64,000 nt of DNA from contig CP093829.1 of assembly GCA_033063855.1 (NCBI GenBank), positions 25,575,537 through 25,639,536 on the forward strand. Direction: 5' to 3'. Positions 1 through 15,000 of the stretch are shown here, one piece after another. Source of the stretch: Smittia aterrima (Eukaryota; Arthropoda; Insecta; Diptera; Chironomidae). Position 1 is the first letter of the stretch. Each line of letters begins with the position of its first letter. The notes beneath the pieces are model-generated. The model was not told where the DNA came from. It worked only from the letters and a program-made list of their open reading frames with translations, and did no database searches. A program made the position numbers and the translations under genes.

Positions 1-3000
1 TTGTCACATCATGGCAATATTTCAGTCTGTTTACGAAGCCGAACACAAGATTCGAAAAAATAAGTCAAACATGTTGAGTAAGAAAATGTGTTATGAATCA
101 TGAGGAACGAAATAAACAAAGCTCATGCTAAACTGAGTTTGCGTCGTACCATTTTTTGAGTGGTTGTAATTACTGTTTGCAAGAAATCCTCGGCTTCGTG
201 TTAATAAATATTTATTTGCCTTCTTAAAACTCTAAATTGCTTTTAATTCATTGAATATTTCCAACTTTTTGCCACTCAACGTTTGTGACCGATTGTTGAT
301 CTGCCGAGGGCAGAGAGGTAAATTACTAACTTCGCATAGTTCTCAAGGCTCGCGACTGCATAACGAGTTTTAAAACGTCTAATTAGGAAATAGATGAGAA
401 TGAGAAATGACCTGTGAAATTTAGATTGCATTACCACTACAACTGAGGGATATATAAGGAACTTTGGATTCTATTTCAATTCTTATCTATTGAGACCTAA
501 AGTTTTTGTTTTCACACCAACGTAGTTTCGCACTACAGCAAGCATCTAATACGTAGCCTTGCCTGTACATGCATGATTCGTTCCCACTAACTTAATGAAT
601 GTTTCGTGAAATAAATTTCGTATTGTTATGTTTCATTTATAAGTTGAAATTCACTCATTTTTAAATGTCACAAAATTGTGGTCGAGCAAAAAGATTTTTT
701 GCACTGGAACAAGCGCTCACTAATAATCGTTAGTAGTAATTTCTTGATTCACATCAAAAAAAAAAGTACAAAATGTTGACAAATTTTACAATGAACATGC
801 TTTTTCTTTATCAAACACGACGTTCGGGTCACATGAACTTTTATCAGATTTAAAGGCCATAAAAATTCAGTCTCATTTCCCCAAGTGGTAATAGAAATTT
901 TTGGACGCTGGGAAATGAAAGGAATTATATATAATTTATATATAATTTATAAATATATAATGAAAACTATGATGCATACCAAATTGATCAAGATATATTC
1001 TATTTTATTTTTCCTATAAAATGTATATAAATTATATATAAATTATATACATTTTATATATAATTTGTATATATTTGTATGATATATATTTTTGATTTCA
1101 CGCATGTAAATATTTATTTGCATGAAAATTGTAGGAATTTTATATATAATTTTTGTATAATCTATAATTTATATATAATTTATATGTAATTTACATATAA
1201 ATTATATGTATTTTATAACTTGCCTTTTTCAATTATATATAATTTATATATAAATTATATATAATTCCTTTCATTTCCGATGTCCCGAAATTTTTAGCAA
1301 GAAGAATTGTGAATAATCTAATCGTTTTACGCACTTGATGCCGCGTTTATTAATCTCTAATATTTTTTTATATAAAACATGGCAAATTCTTTTTAATGAG
1401 TGAGAACAATGATCTTACTCAAATTATGGCAACTATTTTTTGCACAAAGAAATAAAATTTCAAGGTGTTTTGAGTTTACTGCGACAACGATCGGGACGCA
1501 ATAATCATAAATTGCATAACATTCGATTACCAAGAAGTTTACCGTTAAAGTTTTAATTGTAGTTGAAATAAAAGTTTGTGGTGTTGAAGACAACATAAAA
1601 GGCTATAAAAATCTTCAGTGATTTCGATAAATTCGGTTTCAGAGTCTGCTTGACTTTTCAATGTTAAGAGCTCCGAGAGAAAGCAGAGTCGGCTTTCATT
1701 TTGAAAATTGGATGCAAGGCAACAAAAACATAAAACCGCTGCAATTGTTTTGTTAACACAAATGCTCGTGACTTAAAAAAATTCAACAGCACGCTTATTA
1801 TGCAAATTGGAATATTAATCGAAGACGATTAGTTTGACGGGGGAAAAACTGAAAATGCGTGTGCGATGACATAAAATTAACGACGGAACCTTGGATATTT
1901 CTTTTGTTTCTCAAGATAAGGGGAGAGAGAGAAGAAAAAGCCCTCGATGATTTGAAACTACACGAAGCTTGCGATCGTATCGCTTTTAATTTCTCTCTGT
2001 TGTTTAAGATTAAAACGAATTTGATCTGGCGAGATTATCAGCGAGGTTGATGTGGCGAATGTAATTAAGAGTAATGAAAGTTTTTTTTGTTGATTTCTTT
2101 TCTACTTTTACTTTAAACGACCTCTAACGACGAGAAGAGGTCTTTAAAATGATTATTTAGCTCCCAGCGGGATCTCAAGTAGATCTTAAATTTGCACAAC
2201 TTTACATAACAAATTAATATTTTGAAAATTCCTTCCGATGACAAGCTAACAGCAAAAGTTGGTCGCATGATAGCATTGACATCTTCACCTTTTGTCCACT
2301 TTCTTGCGGTCAAATGGGAATTGTCGATTTACATATGGCTGACCGCAATTCGCTACGAAGTGCAATTAATAGCGATTGAGGAAACTACAACGCGGCTGCT
2401 GTCGACATTTCATGAATCAATCGAATAAGCTGGAATCATGATATGCAAATGAGGAGACCTTTCTGAAACATTCCTCGATCCGATCGATTCCATAATGTGC
2501 TTTTAACGATGTTGCAAACATTTTCATTTATTAATTATTTCCAAGCAGCGAGATCGCGCCGAAAAGGTTAGCAAACATCTCATGAATGTACGCAGAAGTC
2601 TTGACGCGAAAATGCGTTGAGTCAATAAAGTTTAAGAAACTATGAGATAACAGTTTGAGCGGAGGCAAAAGATTTTAGAAAATGAGAAAAGCCGCATTAA
2701 GTAAAGAGATGAAAACAAACAAACGAAGACCGCGCAAAATAAAAATACAATCGCGACGTGGGTGGCTGGGATCGAATTAACTTCTTTTTGAGGGTTTTTA
2801 AAATTCCAGAAAAATATTTCATGGGAAGATTTGAAATTTATCGCCTTTGAAAGGGGAACATTGACGGATTATTTGTTTGTCATGTGGTTACTTAATTATA
2901 TTATATAATTTATATAATTTTCGGTTGGTTTCCTCTTCTTCTTTTATATATCTAGTGCTGTTCTCTTAAATCTATTTAACAAGAAGACTGAAAATTCTCT

Positions 3001-6000
3001 AATGATTCTTTATATCGCAAAGGTTAAATACAGTTTTGGCTTACATTTCATTCATGCTTGTTCTTTTTAGTGCTCAAAATAAATGAGAAAAGATTGATTC
3101 CTGTAAAGGTTGATAATTTTTTAATGATTTGGTTAAACGTGAATGGGACTGTTGACGCTGACGTTTCTATCGTAAACCTCTTGACATATTTCTTGTAATT
3201 GTCAAAGTGTTTTTTTTTTTCATTTCTAAAGTCGCGACGTGTGTCTGAATTGAAAAACAAACAAATGAAAAGCAATTTCGTGGAAATGGAACCAGGGAGC
3301 AAAGAAGAAGTGTTCAGAGAAATTTTGTCATTAAAACGGTGCGCTCAAGGTTCGGTATGAACTTGACAATCTTTCTCATCGAGAAAAATATTAATCACTG
3401 TCACTCTGGTTTCCGGGAAGAGATGAAGACGAAGGTGTAACTGTAGATTGTTGTTATACGGCAGCATCTGTCATGGTGGCATGTCTTTAAATACATCAAA
3501 TGTAAACCGACAAAACATTGAACAATTAATACAATTCTCTTGTAGCTTGAATTAATTTTCATCGCGAACTAATTAAGATTGGAGGAATTTTTCAATGATC
3601 GAGTTTCTGATTGCTTCAGATTATCTAGTTCGACTTTATCTAGGTACAACTTTTTATAACTTGAGCGTTTCTTTGCAATCATCTGATGACATGAATGGAA
3701 TGCTGTTTCAACGACGGCTCGGTTTCATCTTTAGCAATGCATTTTCCACAATTGGAAAATTTAATGAAGAAATTATTGCAAAAAGAAGAAACTGGCGATT
3801 TAATAAATCGAAGCACTTGTGGAATAAAAAGTGAAAATTCCTCAACTGCCGATCGATGGTGACCTTAATTTTATTAAGAGAATTTCTGCCTACTATTCCA
3901 AGGTCTCGCTCGAATTGTGATTTGAATTTTCGATTTTTATATTGTAATTAACAGTAACTTCGATTTAGTTTTGGATTTGTAAGAGGTTTCGAATTTACAC
4001 GAAGCTGGATTTAATCTTTTAAACGCATTAACGAGAAGCAATATTAGTTAATGGAACAAAAACCTGACACCTTCAATAAGCATTTGAACTGAACGCCTCT
4101 CACAAATTGCTCATGTAACATTCATCTTGACATCAGATCTGATCGTGATTGTGTTTGTGGAATGTGTTGACGAGTAGACAAAAAAATATGAAGAAAAATA
4201 ATTAAATGAAGTTTTTAAATTGATCAACTGACTTGTTGATGTTTCTCATCAATTTGTTTTGATATCCGTCTACAAATATCACAGTTTATTTCAATAAATC
4301 ACAAAAAAGGGCTTTTTATCAGACGGTTTAAGTGTTACTAAAGCAATTTTATATTGACGGTTTTTTAAATTCTACAGAAAACTTATTAGAAAAAAGTTGA
4401 ATGAAGAAAACGCCCTTTAGCTCATAAATTGCTGTATCTTTTGAATAACTTTGGGGATGGAACCGCAGACAAAAGTATATTTCATCGCGTTTCTCTCTTA
4501 TTGTAATGATTTTGTTTGTAAACAAAAGTTCAAAAGAAAAGAAGCGGAGAAAAACAAGCACATGAATTCTGACAGCATTTTTATAAATATTTTTACACTG
4601 CGCTTATGCAAGCAAAACATCATATTTGTTTGGGATCAAAAACTTTTCAATTCAATGATTCGTTGTCGGTGTTCAGTGACTCATGCTTAGTATGCGCACG
4701 AAAATTTTAATGCGACAAGTCATTTTTTAACGCTGTGGCGCGCAGTTTTGTTTGATTATGAAAGTCATTTTCTTTACTCCGCGTGTGCACTTTTCAAAGG
4801 CAAATGTTATGCAACTTCAGGCTTATATCTCTGATTCTACCGTTACACGTACTGATCATGATCTCGTCGGTCTGTAGAGCGTGGATAGTTGCCTGCATTG
4901 AACAATAAAAGCATCGCTCGAGCCGGGACCAATTATCATAAAACCTTGAATTGAAATGGAGCGAATATTAAATTGGATATAAAAAAGAAAAAATATTCCA
5001 GAAGCAAAACATGCACCAGCTAGAAACATGCAATAAAAATTTTAAAATAATTTTTTCTCGTCCATCCAATTTAATGATGGGCTGTCGTCAAAGTTTGCAT
5101 AACCTTTCAAGCTCTGATTTTATCCCAGCAGCCACCAAGCGTGTTGAAATGTTTTGCCGCTCGCGAAGTGAAAATTTTATGATTTTTCCGCGTTTGATAG
5201 TCGGCTACATTGATCGAATTAAGATGTTTTATTCCAGTATGGGTATTTCCATTAATTAGCTTGTTTTTATGATACTTTTTGATCATTAATCAACCTGAAT
5301 TATTGAAATAAATATTAATATCAGTTTTATGACTTAACCCACATCAAACGTCACAAGCGAAATTCGTCTTAACTTTCGTTTGTCAGCCAAGTTTTTATGT
5401 AATTCCTGTCCTATCATGTTGAAGCCGTGTCACATCCACTTTATGCTGCTCTCGTTGTATCTCCAATAAGTGTTTCATAATAGAATCGATCGAAATCACT
5501 ACAGTTTTTGACGGTCGATCAGAAATCCAACGATGCTTAACTGATTAGCTTCAAGCGATGCGCCTCTTCCATTAAAAGATCTTCAGAACAGAAGTTTCAA
5601 TCATTATTTTTATGGTTGCATCTGAAGTATTTCCTCCATCTTGCGCACAACAGCTGGGTAGATGACTATAAGATATTATTTCATGTAACAGAAGCATCGA
5701 ACAAAGTGGAAGAAATTATTTTGTCTCAATTAACTCGCTTCGTCTAATGTTGCTCAAGTCGAGCATAGTGAGAAGAAATTTTCCGCCACATCTTGAAACG
5801 TGAAACTCAAATAAAACCTCAGTGATGAACCGTTAAGCTTAATGTTTTTTCTCATCGAATAAAATCTTTGAAAGGCTTCGCCGATTCGTCTTCTGCTATT
5901 GATCTTTGACTTGCTCGTGTAATTTTTCTCAATCATTGATCCTCAAGCTTGAAAATCAAGTTCAATAAATGATTAAATCATAATATTCTTGTGTGGTAAA

Positions 6001-6041
6001 TTTGATTAACATTTCAATTTATACTCTCTCTTGATTTACAG
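1..6041 (+). other. Upstream intron of spire or intergenic DNA, no gene seen
   Basis: Apart from the MITE at 903-1286 I see no exon with family similarity here. The N-terminal half of the Spire KIND domain should lie 5' of the exon at 6042, but nothing encoding it is visible, so this stretch is probably part of a long spire intron. The short open frames have skewed composition and no splice context, and look like chance. Confidence 0.5.
903..1286. mobile_element. AT-rich MITE with terminal inverted repeats and 9-bp target duplication
   Basis: The two ends are inverted copies. The left end begins GGACGCTGGGAAATGAAAGG, and the right end read on the minus strand begins GGGACATCGGAAATGAAAGG. Both run on into the same AATTATATATAATTT tract, giving terminal inverted repeats of about 35 bp with a few mismatches near the tip. 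The element is flanked on both sides by the 9-mer GAAATTTTT (894-902 and 1287-1295), which reads as a target-site duplication. The interior is almost pure A/T, consists of nested TATATAATTTATATA palindromes, and has no ORF, so it is non-autonomous. A 9-bp duplication is typical of Mutator-like elements and is also seen in some Merlin-type ones, but the superfamily cannot be decided from this copy. Confidence 0.75.
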
Positions 6042-9000
6042 TTGTGCACACCGCGCGTGATGCCGTCTAGCCCCGAAGACCACTATCGAGCTGTGTGCCG
6101 AGCGCTAGCGACAGAAAGTAGTGAACTTCGAGTCTTCCTTACGAAAGTCTTCACCAATGAGACTGAAGCATTGAGAATAAAAGCTGATGCACAATCTTCA
6201 AGGCAGGAGCTAGCAAAGTTAGCCTTCAGTGACTGGGTAAGTTTTCTTGTCTGCTGATATCTGATAGTTGTAGCCTTACACAACAAACTATCTGATGATT
6301 GATTATTTGTAAAGAAAACATGTGCTCGCGGAATATTTGTATTGCTTATGTTCGTTATCTTATCTCTTGTACGCCTGGAAAAATATTCGAATCGGTGTTT
6401 CGAAAAGAAAAAATCATTTCCTGAAAGCTGAGAATTGCATTTCATTTTTGCAAAGGAAATCATTGGAAAAAGATAATCAAAAACTTGTACCTCAACGCGG
6501 CTGAATTAGATGAAGTGCCAATTCAAAGAGAGTAATTCGATATTAATTGATAACGACTTCCTCCATAATACGCTAATTACCTTTCTTTATTGATTGTCGC
6601 GTGGTTTTTAATCACGATTTGAGATAAAAGTATGGTAATCGTTACGAGTTCATGTGATAAAGTCATAATTGATAATGTTGTGCAAGAAATTATCTTCAAT
6701 GACGTCATATCTTGAAAATCTATGCTTTAATGATCACTAAACAAAATATTCAAAGCTCTTTTTAAATAGCCATCACTTACGATTACGTGTTGAACAATTT
6801 AATTTTATTTTCTCCTTACAAAGAAATTATGCAGTAAAAGTAAGATTTAATTAAACTGTGTAACGTGCATTTTTTTCATCTCGCGAAGTTCCACAACGAC
6901 AAATTGTTTATTGCCGGCATGTACATTAATAATTTAATTAGATGGGAATCATGTTTCGATTGAATAACATTGCATTTTTTTTTTGATTTAAATGAGGTCT
7001 GGATGTGGAAACAAGCTTTAGTGACCTAAATCGATAAATCCGCCAATTATTCTATCCGATGGTCGAAGCACAGTTTTCCACAAAGAACCTCAAATCGATT
7101 TATCTTTCGCGCCGTTTTGCGGTTAAATGCTTGCAATATTTTACACTTTAATTCCTCCAATGACCTCAATATAATAATAAAGCACGCAAATGGTGAGTTA
7201 GAAGCTTATCCAACCATAGGCATCCTAAATAGGTTTTATTGCAACACTTTGTTGAGTTTTTGGTTTGATCAATTTTCAAATTGAGATAACTTTACGCATT
7301 TTGCTAATTTACCTATCGTTGCAGCACTGGCTAGGTTTGCTTTGTTTCGTAAACAGAAATAAAACTCATCGTTTAAACGCACAATGCCTAATTAAAGCAA
7401 CAATGAGCAAATGTTTCTTCTTATTATAATGTATAATTGCATAATTTTTTTACTCGTTGGTTTCAGTAAAACGACGAGATGCTCGAAAGCTATTTGTTGA
7501 AAAATATTTGATAAATTTCATACTTAGAGCTTCAAAACTCTCTTTCCATTCATTGAAGTCTCTTGAATGCGTTTCAAAGGAATTTTCTTCGAATTGCATT
7601 CTTATATCATTGAATTTGTATGTATTGATTGGTTTTGCATGACTGAAAGGTTCGAGTTAATGCAATTCACATTGGACTCAACTTCGATATCTTGTTGATT
7701 GATTGAGAAACCACAAAACAAAAAACCGTTTTCACTTTTCATTGAAAGCAAAGACTCAAACGAATGAAATTAACGAGTGAAGAGACTGAATGAAACTCTT
7801 AAAATTTCAGTTGAAAGAATTCCATTGTTCAGACCGGAACTTTCTTCCCTTTGCCGAAGATGAAACGAAATCTGTAACAATGCTTTGCAATGGTCTTAAT
7901 TTTGAATTTTTACTCAAGTACTAAGCGAATGCCGAGAGCTCGGTAGCCTGATGATTGTGTTGCGTGATTTTCCAATCTGTCTGGCGACTCGGAAGGAAAT
8001 TCTTACGACGAGCTTCTCACTCAACGACTTCATGTTACCCTGTCAACATCATCAAATATCGCATGTTTCGCTCGTATCGAAATGAAAAGAAAATTATTGT
8101 ATCGGAATGCAAGAGGAGAAAGAGTCGCGCGTATGTTGGTAATTAATTTTAATTGAAAGTGACATGTGGGCAACTGTAGACGGATAGAGTTAAAGTCATG
8201 ATTTCTGGAATTAAATGATTTTTGTGCTGAGAATCGAGTGAACGGTAGCCATAAACTTCATTATAATTTTTCTTTCCTTTTAAATTGGTGTAAGGAAAAA
8301 AGCGCGCACAAAGGGTGAAAGTTTATTGTAATTCAGAGTGAAACAGTAAGAATGTAAAGTATTGCAATAAACGACTCGCAATCACTTTTATGCAATGTTG
8401 TCTTTTGACATATGAAATTGAAAGGAAGGAAATGCTGCTGCTTCACGAGCTGAGGAAGTTTTATTTGTTTAAAAAACTAGTTTCAACCTGTGCTAATTTC
8501 TGTTGCATTCTGTTAAAATTTTCGTAAGAGATTTAAGTTAAATTATTTAATATTATCGGAAGATTTGATAAATTTAATACTTTTTGTAACAGATAGTGCT
8601 TTCATGCACGAAACTCAATTAACGAGCACTACTTTTTGGAATATTTGATTCATTTAGTCGACTTTTACCGTTTTTCATTGCGAACTTTCTTGCGCAATCC
8701 CTTGTAATTACCATCGACAATGTTGCTGAGTTCGTCCCGATACCAATCCATAAAATTGAACTTTAAAATTGACATAACGAATGAAAAGTGTTGTGAAGAC
8801 TTTTTGCCTGCCGTCCTTAATTGGCAATCTTTATCGAGATACATTTTGAATGTTTTTATGGTGCGAAAGATTGCGCAAGCAATTATTTAAAGCCAGAAGC
8901 CAAAAGTCGTGGAATTTCCTTTATCATATTTAATTACTGTCATCAACACGAAGAGAAAATTCCACAAACGTAATAAAATCGTTTTTAGATTTGTATTGAT

Positions 9001-12000
9001 CTATTGAGCATCAACTTAAATTGATATGCCATCGCTTTACTTAACATAAAAATAATTGAAAGTAATTTTATTCTTTCCATGATTGTAATCATTCGATAAA
9101 TTTTAATGTTTCATCATCCGTCGGTTGATCAGCAGAGATAACATTTCTTTAACTTTAATGATTTAGCTGCATGATAATTTATTTATTCGAGATGCTTTGA
9201 GATGTGCTAATTGGTTGATCGACTAAACTTTAGCCGAAGCCTACGCTGATTGAGTTTAGCGTGCAACAATAACAATTGTCAGTTTTGTTTGTGAATAGTT
9301 TCGCTATTAACATTAGCTTTGAAGAAGGAGAAAGAGTTTTTGTCAAAGGAGACAAATAAAAACATTTTATTATTTTTTAAAAAACCTTTCAGACTACCAA
9401 CATAAACGAAACTCCGCATGATCTTGATTGCGCATGCACTTGATTGCGCGAGCGAATTTCTTTCTTCTTCCGGACTTTTTGCACAGATCATTAATCAAAT
9501 TTCTTCGATAAGCATGCAAAAATTTAGACTCTCGTTGTCGCCCAATAAATTTCGACTTTGAAGGCGTCTCAACATGATGTCGATGTGAGTTGCTCGCGCT
9601 GGTTGAGTTTTACGCAATCGCAAATTGATTTGCGTGAAATAATAAAGTGCTTGGGTTAATGTTGATGTCTACGCTATGCGAGTAGTTTAAAAATCTTTCT
9701 GAAATTCCGAGAAACGAAACATTTTTAAATTTATGCACATTTGCAAATAACTTTATAATAATTTCCGCTGATAATCTCTCTAAGTGCAAGTTGCGCCATC
9801 AGTTCGAAAACGAATTTAAGACTAGTGTCGGTCCTTAACTTCACATGGTGTATCAACGAATCAGCTCAGCTGACATCATTACATTGTAAGTCCAATCATT
9901 CTTGGACTCTGCAGGAGGATGTAGAGAATTTTTTCTCTTGTAACTTCAAGGAACTTAGTACTTAATGTTTTATGAAGAAAATTTCGTCATTTTGCAAAAA
10001 AAATGTCTTACAAAAGAGACAAAATATAAATTCTGTTGGAATTATTTGGCGTTTAATTTAATTTTCATGTAGTTGAGATTTTCCTTCACTATCTGCACGA
10101 ATAAATTTTTATTACGTAATTTGATTCTGTTTCTGCATTTCTGAAAAGCAGAGATAAATTTTTAATGTTTCGTTTAAATGTTCACAGCATAAATCCATTA
10201 ATGTCGGATATTTACTTAACTTTTGTTTTGTTTGATGTTTTTTCACCACTTAGGCGAGGTTTTGGATGCAAGTCGTCGATGAGCTGAGACGCGGAGTGAG
10301 ACTAAAGAAAATCAGCTGTCATCACACGCCAACTGAGTATGAATTGACGCCGTATGAGATTTTAATGGACGACATCAGATCAAGGTTAGTATTTTTGTGG
10401 ATGTAAATTGTTCGTAAAATTTTCTATTTCTCGTTCTTTGTAGGAAGTACAATCTTAGGAAGGTGATGGTGAACGGCGATATTCCTCCCAAGGTGAAAAA
10501 AGACGCTCACGCTGTCATACTTGAGTTTATCAGATCGCGACCACCACTTCGCAAAGTAAGTCAATCTTGTTGTTTCTCTTATCACTCCTTACTTTTACAA
10601 ACTTCCTACTAACTGGTGATTGACTTGTTTTCGCGTTTTTTCTTAATTTTGTGTGACTTGTTAACAGGCGACTGATAGGAAATTGGCACCTTTGAAGCGC
10701 AATCCATCACCAAGGGAACAATTGCTTGATTCAATACGCAAAGGAAGAGTTTTGAAACCGGTTGCACAAGGATTGAAGAATAGATGTGAGTACACTAAGC
10801 ATTTTGCATGTATATTAATAGGAATAGTCAACTGATACCACTGCTGCGCTTAAATAGCACTGTAATATCTTAATCCGATTAAGAGAAATCCAGGAAACCC
10901 ATAAATTCACAGATGAAGCTAGACTCGTAAAATTTCGATGAGAAATCGTGCGAAATAAAAGCGTTTCTTCATCGCAACGTCTCAAGCGTTGATTGATGGT
11001 TTTCCAATGTGTCTCGTCTCGACTTTTGTGTGATCTGTAATCGCTTGTTGCGCAGCTCATTAAGATTTTTATATGAAGAAAAAATGCGTAAATTACTCAG
11101 CATATGATTAAACTGTCCGGAATGGATGTGAAGTGGTAAAGAATGTGTGTACACTTTCAATCGAGTTAGGGCTTAAAATAGAGACATTATGAGAAGGCGT
11201 GATCAAGCACAGCCGGTGGAAAGTGCAACAATAAAAGTTATAAATTGATCATTTTCATGAGCGATTTCCTTCTCACAATATCACAGGATTTTTCATTCGA
11301 ACTCACAGTGAAATGTTTTCTTATTCAATATCAGGCAATAACCTGAAGAGAAAAACATGTTTTCATGACTTTATGGTTTCACTCGGATGCGGTTACGGGG
11401 AAGATTGATTTGCATAAATTGAAGTGCACTTTATTGATATCTTTTACTTTGTTTCGCGCAATGCATTTCTCTCTAAGCGCTCAAAGCAAAAAAGAAGTGA
11501 TTTATGGGTTTGGGAAATTGCTGTTTTCGTCATTAATCGATGCTGACTTTCATCCTGTACGAAACGGTTCTCCCTATCTATCACGTTTAAGACCAAAGCG
11601 ATCTCGCACTTTCATTTTCTGAATGTTTTAATTGAGGGATAAACCGCTGTTTGCTCGCAGTCTTTGTGATTAATGTCTTTGTGATAAATTATTGAAATTT
11701 TATTCCAATGCTGTGCGTTTGTGAACTTGGCGAAGATTTTTCTCTCCCGTCTAACCACAATTTCCAAAGAGCTCATAAATTATGCGCATTTAGTTTGCGA
11801 TTTGAATCGAATCTAAATACCTTCACTGAGTACTATGCAAGTCAATCACCTTCAAACCCTTATTAGAAAAGTGAAAATTTTGATTAAATTAATTTTCTAA
11901 TTCCCAAAATCTCGCGATAGCCAAGAAATTTATCATGTACTTCTTAAAAACGCGTAAACTAAATTATATATTTCATTTGAAACGGATAAAGGCTGTGGAG

Positions 12001-15000
12001 TCATAAAAATTAATTGAATTTCTGCCATTTCGGTTACATTAAGCGTTTCATGTTAGTCAAATTTCTCGTCATTCTGAGCGTGTTAAATGTTTTACAATTG
12101 AAGGGGACTTTCTTTACTTTTGGACTCTTGGTCGCGTCTGAATTTACGATCTCGTGTTGTGTTTTCTTTCTCTCTTCATTTCACTTTTCTTTGAGACGCT
12201 TCGCGAGCTTTACATATGTTAAAACTTGGACCGAAATGTGTCCGTAAGAGAATTTAATGAGCTCTAGACACTTTCCACTCACAACTTCCACTTTCTGAGA
12301 GACTCAACGTGCGATTATAATTAAATTATGGCTAAAGAGAGAAGAAAAACCATCTGTCGAGGCAATAATTGGCGATTGTCGATTTGTATTTGTCTTTCAA
12401 ATACGAGTTAATCTCTGACCTATTTCTAAAAATATTTTAACTAAGCACGTTCATGAGTCGCCCAGTGGCTGTGAAACTAATGCAATTCCTCATTATCCTT
12501 CATTAAGCAATTGTCACATTGACGAGTGTTAATTTGCTTCGTTCTCCCGCTGATCATCATCAACGTGCGAGACGAAATGGGGGAAAGTGAGAACGGCGGA
12601 AGAAGAACGAGAGACCACCAAGGTCAATGACATTAACGCTTGAATTTCTAAAAAATTGATTTAGGAAAGATGATATTCGAAAAGAGATAAGCGTTACCAC
12701 ATTTTATCTATAGTAATCGTGCTGGTGGTCGTTAAATTGAATATGTGTGTGAAAGTCAATAAAAATTGCTTTAGCTTTGATTTGATAAACTCTTTCACCT
12801 GAAAGTAAAGAGATTGTTTTTCATTAAATAGAATATATTTATTTAGATTCGATCGTTAAATATTTTCGCAGGTGCAGTTTTTTTTACAAAATTACTTCCA
12901 TGAATCTCGGTATTTTCTTTTTTTATTGTAAGCTTTGACTATCACGAAACGGTGCAATTTCACTTCAACGAGCTTGAATCTTTATGAACTTTCATTATCT
13001 CTTTCTGGGTCAATAAACAGGTTTAAAGGGTCTTCCTGTTTTGTGAGCCGACAGCGACGATTCTGAAGCTGCGAATTTTACCTATCTCAGAAGTGAGCTG
13101 AAACATTTCTTTGTTTTCGCAAGCATCGTCCACGTTTTTGTCACGAGCGAGGACAAAAATTTATATAAAAACGTGCATTATCACCACGTGGCTGACATGC
13201 CCTTCTTCGAGTCCAATCAACATTCCAACCGATATGCGATGAAAATATTGCCAAACATGCATCAACATCATCATCTTTAAGCCGCATTTTTCGCTCCCAC
13301 TTTGTCGCGAACACAATCAGCAGTGGTTTGTGTCAATTTTGAACGTTTCTCAATGAATATTCCCTTTGGTCAGATGCATAAAATTATCATTATAACGATG
13401 ATATTTCTTCGTCTCGTTTATTTACATCAACCTTGACGCTAAATATTTCTCTTTGAAATCTGATAAAATCATTATCTTTTCATGTTGTGATGACTGCATT
13501 TCGAAATTAGTTTGAACGAGTCAAAAATCGATTCTATTAGTAGTTTCGTGAAATTATATCGGTCATAAGCGTCGAGGGAATTGTAGGAAAAGTGTGTCAG
13601 CCACATATGAAGTGTCGTAAAATATTACAAGTTCAAGCATAAGAGGAAAATATTCGCCACATAACTTCATCGACTTTCATTATTTTATGTCTTTTTCTTT
13701 CACCTTATACTTTGCGATGCAGTGAAATTTTTTGGAATCTCGCGTTTCATTCATAAATTGACATTACTACATGCTTTCATTGAACCCTGGCATAACTTAA
13801 TGTGAAGTTGAGGAGTTTCTCAACCATTCAGAAACACATTTTAATTCTTGTTGTCGTTAATTTACATTTTAAAACATTTAAAAAGTTTGCATCTTCAGTC
13901 TGACGATTACTATGGCTCATAGCAATATAAATAAGTAAATAGTCTCATTTTTTTTCTCATGTCCTAAATTTGCGACAATAAGACAATTTTTGTCTGTCCA
14001 TTTCGTATTTGTTGCAAGCTGTTAAATATCAAGTGACTCAGGGAATTGCAATGTTGATCATAAATTAGAATTTACGAAATGTACAAACAAAGCTTAAATC
14101 AAGATTTTGAGAATGGCAAAGAAAACGCTGCAAATTTGTTGATGCCCCTGCATGAAAGATTATTTTTTGATTTATTTAAATTTCTGCGAAGCTAACTAAC
14201 TCTCTTGTAATAAATGAAAATGAATGAGTTAATTCACTTGTCGCTTTTTAAGAATGAATTGTTTGTTACTAAAAGGGTAAGTTCAGTAGCTTTTAAAAGT
14301 TTCCTAGCTTTTAGCTCAACCTTAACGGTAACAAATCGGTTTCATGATTGCATAAGAAAAGTCTTTTGACAACAAACAAATCTTGTTCCTGAAGTGATCT
14401 TCTCAACGAAAATGCTTTTAACTCGACGGCGGTCTACGTTAAACTTAAGCCCTTTTAACCAAAAAGAAAAATATTTTCCTGGCGCCTCAACTACATGTTG
14501 AATAACTTTCATGCATAACTCGTCTGATAACAAGCGATTAATCATAAAACTTGATTTCAGTTACTGAATGTGTTTACGAAAGAAAAATCCACGCTACACA
14601 AGAGCAGTAAAGATTCAATTAGAAATTTTTTAAAAATTGTAATTCTTGCTCTCAGTTAGATTCTAATAGAACAATCTCTTACGGCTTACATAATTTTAAA
14701 AAATGGAAAGTGCTGAATTTTGTTCCAACTTAATACAAAATATTCTCGCTGAACTAAGTAATTTCAAACGAATCGAATAAAAGCTTTAAATATTTTACCA
14801 CAAGCTTTTAAAACCGATTCACGATTTCGTTGAGCTACAGTCTTCTCATCAGATGTCGCTAACAAATTTCAATTATACGCTGAAAATTATTTTACGTAAA
14901 AATCTCAGAAATAATGTCTTTGAATGAAGCATAGCTTCTCTGTTCAAACGTGTTTCGGTCGTCACAATAAATTATTATTTTAATTTTCTTTTAGTAATCT

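Noticed and set aside
930..1260. AT palindromes as a replication origin or matrix attachment site
   Set aside because: They are fully explained as the interior of the MITE at 903-1286.
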